A stretch of 57,836 nucleotides of DNA from an uncultured Bermanella sp. (GTDB taxonomy: Bacteria; Pseudomonadota; Gammaproteobacteria; Pseudomonadales; Oceanobacteraceae), in NCBI GenBank assembly GCA_913058575.1, contig CAJXRF010000028.1, positions 1-57,836 on the forward strand. Reading direction: 5' to 3'. Made by a program: the position numbers and the translations under genes. Below the pieces are notes generated by a model. It ran no database searches, was not told the origin of the DNA, and saw nothing but the letters and a program-made list of their open reading frames with translations. Below, piece after piece: positions 45,586-54,049 of the stretch; positions within the stretch are counted from its first letter, which is position 1; every line of letters begins with the position of its first letter.

Positions 45586-47553
45586 ATGGTGACTTTTTTG
45601 TGGGTATTCATTCTGAAATCTACTCCCTTATTACCCGATACTATTCCCATAGAGCACTTAAATTGCCCTATATGGGTCTATGACATCGATTTAAGGCGGA
45701 TTTTATGGGCAAATGATGCCTCATTGCTCTTGTGGGAAGCACCTAATTTAGAAGAGCTTCTACAGCGTAACTTCAATAGTGGCGAATCTCGTGCCGTGCA
45801 AGAAACATTACAAGGGTATTTAGAGAAATTTAAAGCTGGAGAAACCGTTGAGGTTTGGTGGGAAATTAGCCCTAAGGGTACTAAGAAAAAAATATTCTGT
45901 TTATTCTCTGGTATTCAATTAAACGATGGCCGTTATGCCATGTTGGTTGAAGCTCGCCATTCTACATTATTACAAAACCAGCAATATGATCATCAGAATG
46001 TTGCTATCACTGCATTATTCGATGTAACCAGTAAGCTAATCAGTTGTAATCCTCCTTTCATTGAACAGTTTGGTGATCAAGTAAGCTGCTATCAGCAACT
46101 CTTTCGTGAGGCGATTGATTTTCGCAATATAGTGCTTCCTGAACAGGTATATGAAAAAGACATCCTGCTGATGACGTTAATGGAAGAGCGTTGGCATCAT
46201 GCCGAAATTCGATTGCAAAAAGACGATCTGAACGACAGCAGCTATTACGTAATGGTTTTGATTGATGTGCATGATCGAAAATTGCGTGAACTCAAAAATG
46301 TAAAAGATGCGTTATCCGATCCATTAACCGGAGTGCTCAATCGCCGAGGCTTGGAACATCATTTAAATGCTTTTAATGACCAACATTATTGTATTTTTTA
46401 CATCGACCTAGATGGCTTTAAATTAGTCAATGATACCTATGGCCATCATGTAGGTGATGAGCTTTTGATAAAAATATCAGAGGTTCTCATTAACGATATA
46501 TACAGTAGTATTATTTGTGCACGCTTAGGTGGGGATGAGTTTTTATTGGCTATCCCAGAGCAATTAAACAACAAAAATATGCATCATATTGCCGCCACTT
46601 TAATTAATAAGTTATCACAACCTTTTATTGTTTCGAATGATCGTACTATTTCTTTATCTGCTAGTATTGGCACAGCCATTTACCCTAAAGATGGTGTGAA
46701 GCTATCAGAGCTTATAATTTGTGCTGACTCGGCTATGTACTTGGCAAAAAAACAAGGGCGTAATCGTCACGTTTTTTATACTGAAGGGATGGGAAACCAC
46801 CTTCGCCAACGCACTATTATTATACAAGACCTAGAGCAAGCCATACTTGATAATCAGCTAGAACTCTATTACCAACCGGTCAATTCTTTAAGTGAAAATA
46901 ATATCAGTGTTATTGAGGCATTGTTGCGCTGGGATCATCCCGTTTTGGGATTTATTTCTCCTCTGGACGTGATTGCTACCGCAGAAGAAACTGGAAAAAT
47001 CAGTGTCGTAGAGGAATGGGTAATCACTCAAGTCTGTTCAGATTTACACAAGTTAAAGGCACACTTTGGTGATCAAGTTAAAGTCAGTATTAATATCTCT
47101 GGAGCGCATATATCTCAAAAAGGATTTGCTGATAAGTTAAATAGCATTGCAGTAAATTATCAATGTGAGCCAAAAGAAATCATTATAGAATTAACCGAAA
47201 CTGTTTTATTACCAGTGATTGAAGATGACCCTCATTGCATTGATCAGTTAAAGGCATTTGGGTTTTTAATTGCTATCGATGATTTTGGGACAGGATTTTC
47301 CTCATTAGCTTATCTCAGTCGGATCCCTGCAGATTATGTGAAAATTGATAAAGCGTTTGTCGACCGCCTCGACAAAGATGTCCATACAGTCGAGTTTATT
47401 CGTAGCCTGTGTGAAAAACTCGGCATGCAATGTATTACTGAGGGGGTAGAAACTCAGCATCAAAGCGACGTTCTATTAAGTGTGAAACTCGACCTTCAGC
47501 AAGGCTACTTATTTTACAAACCTATGCCTATTTCTAAATTAATATTAGCGTAA
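45586..47553 (+). CDS. PAS-GGDEF-EAL protein (cyclic-di-GMP synthase/phosphodiesterase)
   Basis: 655 residues, no membrane segment. A PAS-like domain (about 20-125) and a second sensor-like region (about 140-230) precede GGDEF (DALSDPLTGVLNRRG onward; GGDEF intact at 315-319, no RxxD inhibitory site before it) and EAL (EALLRWDHP at 444; DDFGTGFSSLAYL, KIDKAFV and QGYLF intact). Both catalytic domains therefore look active, so net activity depends on the sensor. The start is uncertain: no good Shine-Dalgarno precedes 45586. Confidence 0.92.
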   Translation: MVTFLWVFILKSTPLLPDTIPIEHLNCPIWVYDIDLRRILWANDASLLLWEAPNLEELLQRNFNSGESRAVQETLQGYLEKFKAGETVEVWWEISPKGTKKKIFCLFSGIQLNDGRYAMLVEARHSTLLQNQQYDHQNVAITALFDVTSKLISCNPPFIEQFGDQVSCYQQLFREAIDFRNIVLPEQVYEKDILLMTLMEERWHHAEIRLQKDDLNDSSYYVMVLIDVHDRKLRELKNVKDALSDPLTGVLNRRGLEHHLNAFNDQHYCIFYIDLDGFKLVNDTYGHHVGDELLIKISEVLINDIYSSIICARLGGDEFLLAIPEQLNNKNMHHIAATLINKLSQPFIVSNDRTISLSASIGTAIYPKDGVKLSELIICADSAMYLAKKQGRNRHVFYTEGMGNHLRQRTIIIQDLEQAILDNQLELYYQPVNSLSENNISVIEALLRWDHPVLGFISPLDVIATAEETGKISVVEEWVITQVCSDLHKLKAHFGDQVKVSINISGAHISQKGFADKLNSIAVNYQCEPKEIIIELTETVLLPVIEDDPHCIDQLKAFGFLIAIDDFGTGFSSLAYLSRIPADYVKIDKAFVDRLDKDVHTVEFIRSLCEKLGMQCITEGVETQHQSDVLLSVKLDLQQGYLFYKPMPISKLILA

Positions 47554-47689
47554 ATTTTTGAATAGTCCGCTAACTGCCAAGCAGACATTCATGATAGTGA
47601 AAATTGAATATTGCCACAACGAAAGCTTGCTATTTTATGGCTAGATTAGGGAAGAGCGCTTAAATCAACGACCCTGACACTTTTGACTC

Positions 47690-47776
47690 TTAATAACAGG
47701 CAATTTGGCAGGCTAAAATACGAGCGAAGCGAGGTAGCCAGCCGTATTTTTTCCTTGTTGATTAACTTGTTAACAC
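47690..47776 (-). repeat. attC-like recombination site of the GNAT cassette
   Basis: Right after the GNAT reading frame, the minus strand reads GTGTTAACAAGTTAATC, then a long hairpin with arms AAAATACG and CGTATTTT around a CGCTTCGCTCG core, and ends near GCCTGTTATTAAG. The stop TAA of the gene lies within the first box, as in integron cassettes. The terminal box is degenerate. Pattern call, to be tested with an attC covariance model. Confidence 0.6.
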
Positions 47777-48288
47777 GCAGCTAGTAACAGCGAGTATTCT
47801 CGGGTTGATTCTCCATTTTCTTCTTCATTGGATTTATTGGTGAGTTCAAAGCCCAACTTAGCCAGAACAGATTCACTTTTGGTATTCCAATTGTGTACCC
47901 CTGCCCAAATTTTTCCTTGATAACCAGACTGACTTAAATGTTGTATTAGTGCTCGACACATTTCAGTCGCAATGCCTTTACCCCAATGAGACGGATGAAC
48001 CCAGTAAGCCAGCATCAAATAATCCTTTTGTGGAACTAATGTAATTTGCCCCAACAGATTTGATGTTACATTTTGACGACAACTCCAAACGTAACAAGCA
48101 TTAGATGCCCATTCTTCAACTTTTTCTGTACACCAAGTATTAGCTAAATCTAAGGTGTTTAACTTAGCCAAGGGCAACTGAACAGGAAACGATTCAGAAG
48201 TAACAGCTTCAAATAAAACTATACTATCTTCTTTTTTAATCGGCGATAAAACGAATCGTAAGCTATTAAAACTTGTTGCAAAATTCAT
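47770..48288 (-). CDS. GNAT N-acetyltransferase (RimJ-type), integron-cassette cargo
   Basis: About 172 residues from the ATG at 48288, chosen for CACGGGGATTGT upstream. Acetyl-CoA binding region: YLMLAYWVHPSHWGKGIATEMCRALIQHL; then VHNWNTKSESVLAKLGFEL, typical of RimJ/RimL-like acetyltransferases. The start lies 15 bases after one attC-like site and the stop lies inside another, so it is a mobile gene cassette. The acceptor substrate is unknown. Confidence 0.88.
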   Translation of the reverse strand: MNFATSFNSLRFVLSPIKKEDSIVLFEAVTSESFPVQLPLAKLNTLDLANTWCTEKVEEWASNACYVWSCRQNVTSNLLGQITLVPQKDYLMLAYWVHPSHWGKGIATEMCRALIQHLSQSGYQGKIWAGVHNWNTKSESVLAKLGFELTNKSNEEENGESTREYSLLLAAC

Positions 48289-48303
48289 ACAATCCCCGTG
48301 AGT

Positions 48304-48386
48304 GCTAACGCCCACCACACAGGCGAGCAACTTGTTGCGAGTTCAGCACACGTAGTGTGCGGTTGTGCTGGCGCTTGTTATAAGGC
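48304..48386 (-). repeat. attC-like site between cassette genes
   Basis: Minus strand: GCCTTATAACAAGCGCC at one end and GGGCGTTAGC at the other, the arms expected of integron attC sites (VCR-like TATAACAA ... GGGCGTTA). Inside are complementary arms (CGCACAC / GTGTG) and a central CACAC-TAC-GTGTG hairpin. The stop codon of the SnoaL-like gene falls in the first box. Length about 83 bases is normal. No integrase gene is in the window. Confidence 0.75.
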
Positions 48387-48746
48387 ATATGGCCCTAAGT
48401 GTTCAGTAATTACTTTCCATTTATTATCTGAAAAAATCAGTACCGATGTTGCTCGACCACCACCCGAACAATGCTCTCCTTCAATGATTCCTTCCCATCT
48501 AAACTCGTAAAGACAAACAGCATTATTTTCTGATGTATGCGCCCAATGAATATTATCAATAGCGTATTTTTCGTCTTGTATTAGGGCGAAATTTTTTTCG
48601 AAGACTACTTGTACTTCATTAATCCCCTTAAAAGTACCATTCGTAAAAGTAACACAAACATCTTTATGCATTAATGGGGCAACGGAACACCATTTTTGAC
48701 TAGATAGAGCTTCTTCATATTTTTTTAGCAAGTCTAATGGTGTCAT
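48378..48746 (-). CDS. SnoaL/DUF4440-like protein, integron-cassette cargo
   Basis: 122 residues, NTF2-like fold: LLKKYEEALSSQKWCSVAPLMHKDVCVTFTNGTFKGI, EFRWEGIIEG and a C-terminal SVLIFSDNKWKVITEHLG. Small single-domain proteins of this type are common cassette cargo. It stops inside an attC-like site, supporting cassette status. AAGGCAATAAA precedes the ATG. Substrate unknown. Confidence 0.82.
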   Translation of the reverse strand: MTPLDLLKKYEEALSSQKWCSVAPLMHKDVCVTFTNGTFKGINEVQVVFEKNFALIQDEKYAIDNIHWAHTSENNAVCLYEFRWEGIIEGEHCSGGGRATSVLIFSDNKWKVITEHLGPYAL

Positions 48747-49076
48747 TTTATTGCCTTATAGCAGTTTATTCTACGTCGCCCCCGACGTCTTTTAAGGTGA
48801 CGTCTTTTGCAACTCAATTTTTAAAGGCAGTTATCATCCCGCCTCCAGAACGATTGGTCAATAAGTATCACCTTTTATTGGGTCTTGAGAATACTAACCA
48901 GACATCCATTATAGTGCTATCACCTTGAAGCTGGTGATAAATTGGATAGTGCCACTAATATGGCTGTCCAGTTAGTAGTTACTGTAGAAAATAAAAATGA
49001 TATTTTATAGCTATTATTATGATAGGTATCTACGTTAAGTTCTGATCATAATAAAATAAAGAAATAAAAACGTCGA
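48747..49076. other. Intergenic region upstream of the cassettes
   Basis: Repeated GACGTC units (near 48778-48815) and a box CTGCTATAAGGC lie before the SnoaL-like start. This could be the remains of a further attC or attI site, but I cannot fold it convincingly. No gene seen. Confidence 0.35.
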
Positions 49077-49583
49077 TTAATGATCGCTGCATACAGGAGC
49101 TTTATTTTGACAAAACTTAACGTGATCTTTCACGCTGCACCACAATCCATCTTCTTCACCATATTCCCAATTTTCTTCTTCTGAAGTCGACCCACTTTCT
49201 TCAAAAGCACGGGTATATTCAGGCACATGGTCTGCGCTCACGGATGTAATAATGGTAATGGGTGGCGCTTGATCACCTTCAATCACACAACAACCATTTG
49301 GGTCGGTGCATGAACTTCCATTGAAAGGCGTTGTATCACCGTACGATCCACCATTTCCAAGTGTGCCACCTACATGACAGCCCGACGCAGTTGGACTTGC
49401 ATCTGGATGCCCCATTGGGACAACCAGAATAGCTGCCGATGCATGACTACAGATAAATAAACTCATAATGGCAATGCTGAACACAGACAATGCCTTACTT
49501 TGAACATTCATTACCCCTTCTTTTGTACTAGTAATACTTGATATCACCATATCAAAAATATTTTTTTTGATTACTTTTTCCAT
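49077..49583 (-). CDS. Cysteine-rich exported protein, unknown
   Basis: 168 residues from an ATG with AGAGGA 5 bases upstream. The hydrophobic signal lies at residues 31-50 (VFSIAIMSLFICSHASA), after a long n-region; an internal ATG at 49511 would give a normal signal but has a poorly spaced ribosome site. The mature part has seven cysteines, including CTDPNGCCVI, and an acidic Glu/Ser-rich stretch. No family recognised. The IS remnant lies just upstream. Confidence 0.6.
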   Translation of the reverse strand: MEKVIKKNIFDMVISSITSTKEGVMNVQSKALSVFSIAIMSLFICSHASAAILVVPMGHPDASPTASGCHVGGTLGNGGSYGDTTPFNGSSCTDPNGCCVIEGDQAPPITIITSVSADHVPEYTRAFEESGSTSEEENWEYGEEDGLWCSVKDHVKFCQNKAPVCSDH

Positions 49584-49669
49584 TTTATCCTCTCATTACA
49601 AATAAATTACTGACATCCAGTAGTTGTCAGTTGAAAGTGTAGAAAAGATCCATGGGATTGAAGTTAAAT

Positions 49670-50270
49670 TACCGCCGGCAGAGCCGGAGGCTTATTTGAT
49701 GACGCCCTCGAAGGGCTGAAGTAAGCGCCCGAGGCGCTATATCCCGAACCTGAGTTGATCTCGATTACCATCTTCTTTTTCTTGATTCCTAATATACTCA
49801 AGAACCATCTCTTCATCTAAACCTACCGTTGAAACAAAATAACCTCGAGCCCAAAAATTTTCTCCTGTGAAATTTCGCTGCTTTCCTCGAAAATTCTTGG
49901 CTATAGACATCGCGCTCTTTCCTTTCAAATAACCCACCACATTTGAAACTGAGTACTTCGGAGGCACACTCAAACATATGTGAACATGATCTTTCATCAA
50001 ATGCCCTTCCTCTATTACTACCCCTTTTCGTTGGGCCAACTCATGAAATGTCGCTCCTAAGTGTTTTCTTATCGCGCCATAGATCAATTTCTACCTTTTC
50101 TTCGGGATAAATACAATATGATATTTACAATCCCAACGGGTATGAGACAAACTCTTATAATCTCGCATAGGTGGTATCTTCTTTACTTTTGGTCGAGAAA
50201 AGAAATTACACCTACCGTTGCCACGGTTAAACCTATGCGAGTCACCCCAGCAGAGCTGGGGGTTTATCAA
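49670..50270 (-). mobile_element. Degenerate IS200/IS605-type element
   Basis: A Y1-transposase frame without inverted terminal repeats is flanked by subterminal hairpins: CCCCAGCAGAGCTGGGG (about 50243-50259) on one side and GCCGGCAGAGCCGG and GCGCCCGAGGCGC (about 49673-49735) on the other. Hairpin ends are the hallmark of this class. Boundaries are approximate. The transposase is broken, so the copy cannot move by itself. Confidence 0.75.
49737..50168 (-). pseudogene. tnpA: IS200/IS605 TnpA transposase with in-frame stop
   Basis: Read from the ATG at 50168, it gives SLSHTRWDCKYHIVFIPKKR, a TAG, then KLIYGAIRKHLGATFHELA, the HUH motif HVHICLS, VGYLKGKSAMSIAKN and WARGYFVSTVGLDEE with the catalytic Tyr region. 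The only lesion is the TAG (about 50088-50090) where family members have Arg or Lys, so inactivation is recent. About 143 codons, the normal length. Amber suppression cannot be excluded. Confidence 0.88.
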
Positions 50271-50560
50271 TATTTAATTAATTAAATATGGATAAATGGC
50301 TTAATGAGCTAAAGGAATGATATTTAATTAATGCTGTTCGAGTGAGACATTGCGTCCAGCCGTGAGCGTCTAGTAAATAAAGGCGTTCTAATATTTCGCT
50401 AACAAAGCCAGCAGGCCCGCGTTTTTTTACGGCTCATTATTATTGTTTTTCATTAATTAACCCATACTATTTAAAAAGTGCTTCATTTCTTGGATTCAAT
50501 ATATGACTTCCGATTCCCAGCTGGGGCCAGATACCAGACTTCCATCTGAGGTGGGTGTTG
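50271..50560. other. Intergenic region after the IS remnant
   Basis: AT-rich at first, then a more GC-balanced part with GCTAACAAAGCCAGCAGGCCCGC (50398-50420), which recalls an attC arm but lacks a matching partner that I can see. No gene. Confidence 0.35.
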
Positions 50561-50674
50561 ATGGAAAAACCGGAAACTGACAGTGCTATTGTGATTTTTG
50601 TTGGCTTGTTATTTTGGGTATTGGTGGGGCTAGCGACTTATTACGTTTATGCAGCGATCAACTCCACTGCATAA
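50561..50674 (+). CDS. 37-residue membrane miniprotein
   Basis: The ORF reads MEKPETDSAIVIFVGLLFWV and on to AAINSTA, one transmembrane helix. GAGGTG lies just upstream of the ATG at a suitable distance. It resembles the C-terminal 36 residues of the protein at 43354-43593, which supports it being a real gene or a truncated paralogue. Confidence 0.5.
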   Translation: MEKPETDSAIVIFVGLLFWVLVGLATYYVYAAINSTA

Positions 50675-50714
50675 ACTTTATTGATAACTATATAGTTCTT
50701 TTAAATAATTATGA

Positions 50715-51095
50715 TCAAGCAGTTTTTCTAGAGCCCATCATAGCCCCAACCAAAACTGCAGGAATGATTAATAGAATACCTACAACATCCAGCCAGATAG
50801 GATCAAACGCTGCCATCATCAAACTTGTCACGACTCCTAGAGCTGCGAATATAGCGGCATTTTTTAGTGGCGCCTCACCAGCCAATTTAGCACATACAAA
50901 CCCACCAACCAGTGAACTCACCGTGCTAACTGCCATAATATAAAGCATTACATTGGTTTGCTGAAGAAGCAGGTCAATTGCCTCTTCAGTGTATTCCGTT
51001 GCAAATAAAGGAATAGAAGCCACCCCACCTAAGATATCCAAGACAACAGCGACAACGACTGCAACGATTAGCGCTTTAATACTTACATCTTTCAT
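50715..51095 (-). CDS. Four-helix membrane protein, unknown
   Basis: 126 residues with four transmembrane segments: 6-30, 48-68, 78-98 and 101-121. A short charged loop (ATEYTEEAIDLLLQQ) joins the first two. Small Ala/Val/Gly-rich protein reminiscent of YrzE-like or TIGR04086 membrane proteins, but I cannot assign it. It lies 21 bp downstream of the lipoprotein gene, so probably the same operon. Confidence 0.65.
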   Translation of the reverse strand: MKDVSIKALIVAVVVAVVLDILGGVASIPLFATEYTEEAIDLLLQQTNVMLYIMAVSTVSSLVGGFVCAKLAGEAPLKNAAIFAALGVVTSLMMAAFDPIWLDVVGILLIIPAVLVGAMMGSRKTA

Positions 51096-51116
51096 TTCTA
51101 TTTCACCTTAGAATAA

Positions 51117-52004
51117 TTATCTTGAAGCTGATAAGTCATTATGATTACTTTCAAGGTAATCATCCGACAAACCTAGGTCATTCATAGTAACTCGATGAAA
51201 TAAGAGTGCTTGTATTTCATACCCTACACTACCAAATCTATTTCGATTGGAAATATATGTTTCTGTACCAAGAAACATATATACACCCTTAGTGTCGTTA
51301 TATTCTACATTCTCTATTGGTGATGGTCGCTCATTGACACGTTCGATTGCAATTACTGGCAAGTCACATTCATCACCGCAAGTTAGATAGACTCTATTTT
51401 TAGTTACCTGAAGTACGGAGTAATAAGCTTTTTGTTTGACATCTGAATAAGGACTATCTTTCATTCCTAGAACAACAATACCTTTAAAATCATTTACATC
51501 TACTGATTTAACAATCCCCTGCGCTAGACTGTACATATTTAAATCCATCAATATCTCCCCAGCTGAAATATTTTTATACTCAACTAAAGTCAACCTTCTC
51601 GAAATTTCCTTTGCAGTAACATCGCGCTTTAACGATTTTTGTATCTTAATTTTTTTCTGTTTATCCCTACGTATATCCCCCATACAGGCATACAGTATTT
51701 TTTCATCATTCTTTGTTAATTTAGTCACTCGCCCATAAACATTTTCACAGGTGATAGGATCATGGGAATTACATTGGTAACGAGCCCCACCCTCTCTTTC
51801 AGCCCAACGGGTTCCTTTCTTTAAGCTTCTGGTTAGGCCCAAGTCATAAGCTTTTTGAATCGCCTTACAATTCGCTGTATTTGGTAAAGCACCTGAAGAA
51901 AAATCTAAACCGGCAATATCTTTTTTATAAAGCACCATATTACTGGCACAACCACTAACAACACTTACTAGCACGAGTATTATGGATATTCTTATTAAGT
52001 TCAC
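51117..52004 (-). CDS. Lipoprotein, hypothetical
   Basis: About 295 residues from a GTG at 52004 preceded by AAGGGTAAGG; a TTG at 52031 would add 9 residues before the signal. Lipobox VVSGC. The mature protein has cysteines at NTANC, YQC, ITCENV, YAC and CGDEC and a segment of basic repeats (DKQKKIKIQKSLKRDV). No family recognised. The four-helix membrane protein gene follows. Confidence 0.68.
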   Translation of the reverse strand: MNLIRISIILVLVSVVSGCASNMVLYKKDIAGLDFSSGALPNTANCKAIQKAYDLGLTRSLKKGTRWAEREGGARYQCNSHDPITCENVYGRVTKLTKNDEKILYACMGDIRRDKQKKIKIQKSLKRDVTAKEISRRLTLVEYKNISAGEILMDLNMYSLAQGIVKSVDVNDFKGIVVLGMKDSPYSDVKQKAYYSVLQVTKNRVYLTCGDECDLPVIAIERVNERPSPIENVEYNDTKGVYMFLGTETYISNRNRFGSVGYEIQALLFHRVTMNDLGLSDDYLESNHNDLSASR

Positions 52005-52031
52005 AGGCCTTACCCTTTCTAGCTCAAACAA

Positions 52032-52580
52032 TTGAAGAATTTTACAAGGAAAGCTATCTGCACGTCCCTTTCAAACATGCCGGATAATACCAGCTCAAAA
52101 ACCCAAAACAATTCATTTGTAGTAAATTGTGTAAATTACATACAGACCTGTATCAACTCATCCTAAAATAAAACGCTTCAGTATCGACATTGACGTTAGC
52201 CTTCAGCGAAAGCACTTGCATACAGGGACGTAGGTAGTAGAGCAATGTCGGGAACGATTGCCGAACCTTGCGCATTATCTATTTCACAACTCTTTAACTG
52301 AGTAAGGAAATAAGGGTCGTAGGGCATGGACTACCACAGGGAGCAGTTGCCGGTGCCCGTTTGATCCGTAGCAATACTCTTTATTTATAAAAAGAGGCAA
52401 GGGATGACGTGCATGGATGCTCTAATATCGCGGGCGCAGGATGCGCAAGAGCGATTAGGTGATCAGAAGGCGGAGGAAGAACAGGGGATATAAAGGGGAC
52501 TCCCCCTTTAAAGGAAAAACGTACTGGCTTTATAAATTCAGGTTAACCAAAACGCAAATATAAACTTCCAGACATAAAAA
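52032..52580. other. Long intergenic region with a GC-rich, hairpin-prone core
   Basis: About 550 bases. Bases 52200-52500 are markedly richer in GC than the surroundings and contain CTCTTTATTTATAAAAAGAG (a hairpin) and GCGCAGGATGCGC. The codon pattern is not gene-like in any frame. It could hold a small RNA or a dispersed repeat; I cannot name it. Confidence 0.4.
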
Positions 52581-52598
52581 GGGAGGCCTAAGCCTCCC
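52581..52598 (-). terminator. Rho-independent terminator of the purine operon
   Basis: GGGAGGC and GCCTCCC with a 4-base loop, followed on the minus strand by TTTTTATG. It lies 54 bases after the urate hydroxylase stop codon. Confidence 0.88.
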
Positions 52599-52652
52599 TC
52601 TCTATACAAATGTAAAATCCAATTAACGTATCAACTATTCGATAAACAACCC

Positions 52653-53825
52653 CTACTTAACTTCCGTAGCCCAGCTCATCATTTCAGCGCGCTCTTCATC
52701 TGTCATATTCGTAAGGTTAGACAAAGGCATGTACTTGCTTTGAACCGCTGTAAGAATACGTGGCTTGTACGATTCCAACTGTTCAACCGTTTCTAACGAA
52801 ATACCAGCAGGTGCAGCCGTAAACATAGCGCTAGTTGGCTTGTCTGCATGGCAGCTGGCACAACGTTGCATGGATATATCAAGTACACGTGCATCGCTTA
52901 CTTGAATATCCGTGTTGGCAGGCATAGGCATCATCCAACCGATAATGGCGAACAAGGCAAGGGTACCCACAGCCAAGATCCAAGGTTGGTGATTATCTTG
53001 ATGCTTCAAGATGAAGTAATGACGAACAAATGCTGCATTTGCACAAATCAATGCCAGTACCAACCATGCATGGTCGTGACCAAAGGTCATTGGGTAGTGA
53101 TTGCTGATCATGATGAACAACAATGGCAATGTGAAATAAGTGTTGTGGGTTGAGCGCAACTTAGCAAACAAGGCTGGGCCTTCATCTGGTTTTTCACCGG
53201 CTTCAATGGCACGCACAATTTCACGCTGCGCTGGCATAATTCCGAAGAACACGTTACCGGCCATGATAGAACCAATTAGCGCACCTACGTGTAGGTATGC
53301 TGCACGGTCGCTGAAAATTTCACTTAGTGCGTAAGCGGCAAATGTTAAACCAACAAATAAAATTCCACCAAATACACGAGGGAAGTTTTGCAGTGGGCTT
53401 TTAATCAATGCTTCATAGAAAGCAAAACCACCGGCTAAAAATGCAAGGCTAATTCCAATTGCTTGAAACTGAGTTAATTCCATTTTACTTGGGTCAATTA
53501 GGTACTGATCGGCACCCCAGTAATACATAACCGTTAGCAACGCAAAACCTGTCATCCAGGTGGTATAAGCTTCCCATTTAAACCAATGCAAAGTGGTTGG
53601 CATTTTTTCAGGTTCTAGCTTGTACTTGGCCACTTCATAAATACCACCGCCGTGGATCGCCCAAAGGTCGCCTTTAATACCCTTGTCTTTTTTCCAGCCT
53701 GGAGGTTCACGTAGATTTAAATCAAGCCATACAAAATAAAACGATGCACCAATCCAGGCCACACCGGTTATTACATGGATCCACCGGAAAAACATATTAA
53801 GCCAATCAAAAAAATAAGCTTCCAT
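52653..53825 (-). CDS. puuD: Urate hydroxylase PuuD with C-terminal cytochrome c domain
   Basis: About 390 residues from the ATG at 53825 (GAGGTG upstream). An N-terminal membrane domain of about eight helices (FRWIHVITGVAWIGASFYFVWLD onward; LWAIHGGGIYEVAKYKL) is followed by a class I cytochrome c domain with CASCH and a distal Met in KYMPLSN. Family knowledge: this enzyme oxidises urate to 5-hydroxyisourate and passes electrons to the respiratory chain rather than to O2 with H2O2 release. It is the last gene of the cluster, followed by a strong terminator. Its product is the substrate of the uraH product. Confidence 0.93.
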   Translation of the reverse strand: MEAYFFDWLNMFFRWIHVITGVAWIGASFYFVWLDLNLREPPGWKKDKGIKGDLWAIHGGGIYEVAKYKLEPEKMPTTLHWFKWEAYTTWMTGFALLTVMYYWGADQYLIDPSKMELTQFQAIGISLAFLAGGFAFYEALIKSPLQNFPRVFGGILFVGLTFAAYALSEIFSDRAAYLHVGALIGSIMAGNVFFGIMPAQREIVRAIEAGEKPDEGPALFAKLRSTHNTYFTLPLLFIMISNHYPMTFGHDHAWLVLALICANAAFVRHYFILKHQDNHQPWILAVGTLALFAIIGWMMPMPANTDIQVSDARVLDISMQRCASCHADKPTSAMFTAAPAGISLETVEQLESYKPRILTAVQSKYMPLSNLTNMTDEERAEMMSWATEVK

Positions 53826-54049
53826 CAAACACCTCACGCCAACCTTTAGGCTGATCTATTTGTTAATTTTTAGGCATCCGGCGGACACCCTGTTTAGTCA
53901 AGCCAGTTGAGCTTCGATAGACACAGGAAATGTTAGTGCCTAATCGAGCTAATCGAGAAACGTCACCATGCCTATGGCTGCAGTGACGTTACTCCCTATT
54001 CTTTTAAAACAACCTATTGCCACTATCTAAGCAGCAACAAGGTTTCAAA

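Noticed and set aside
47554-48960. A toxin-antitoxin pair formed by the GNAT and SnoaL-like genes
   Set aside because: The GNAT gene lacks the short length of TacT-type toxins and has no DUF1778 antitoxin; the attC-like sites explain the pairing better.
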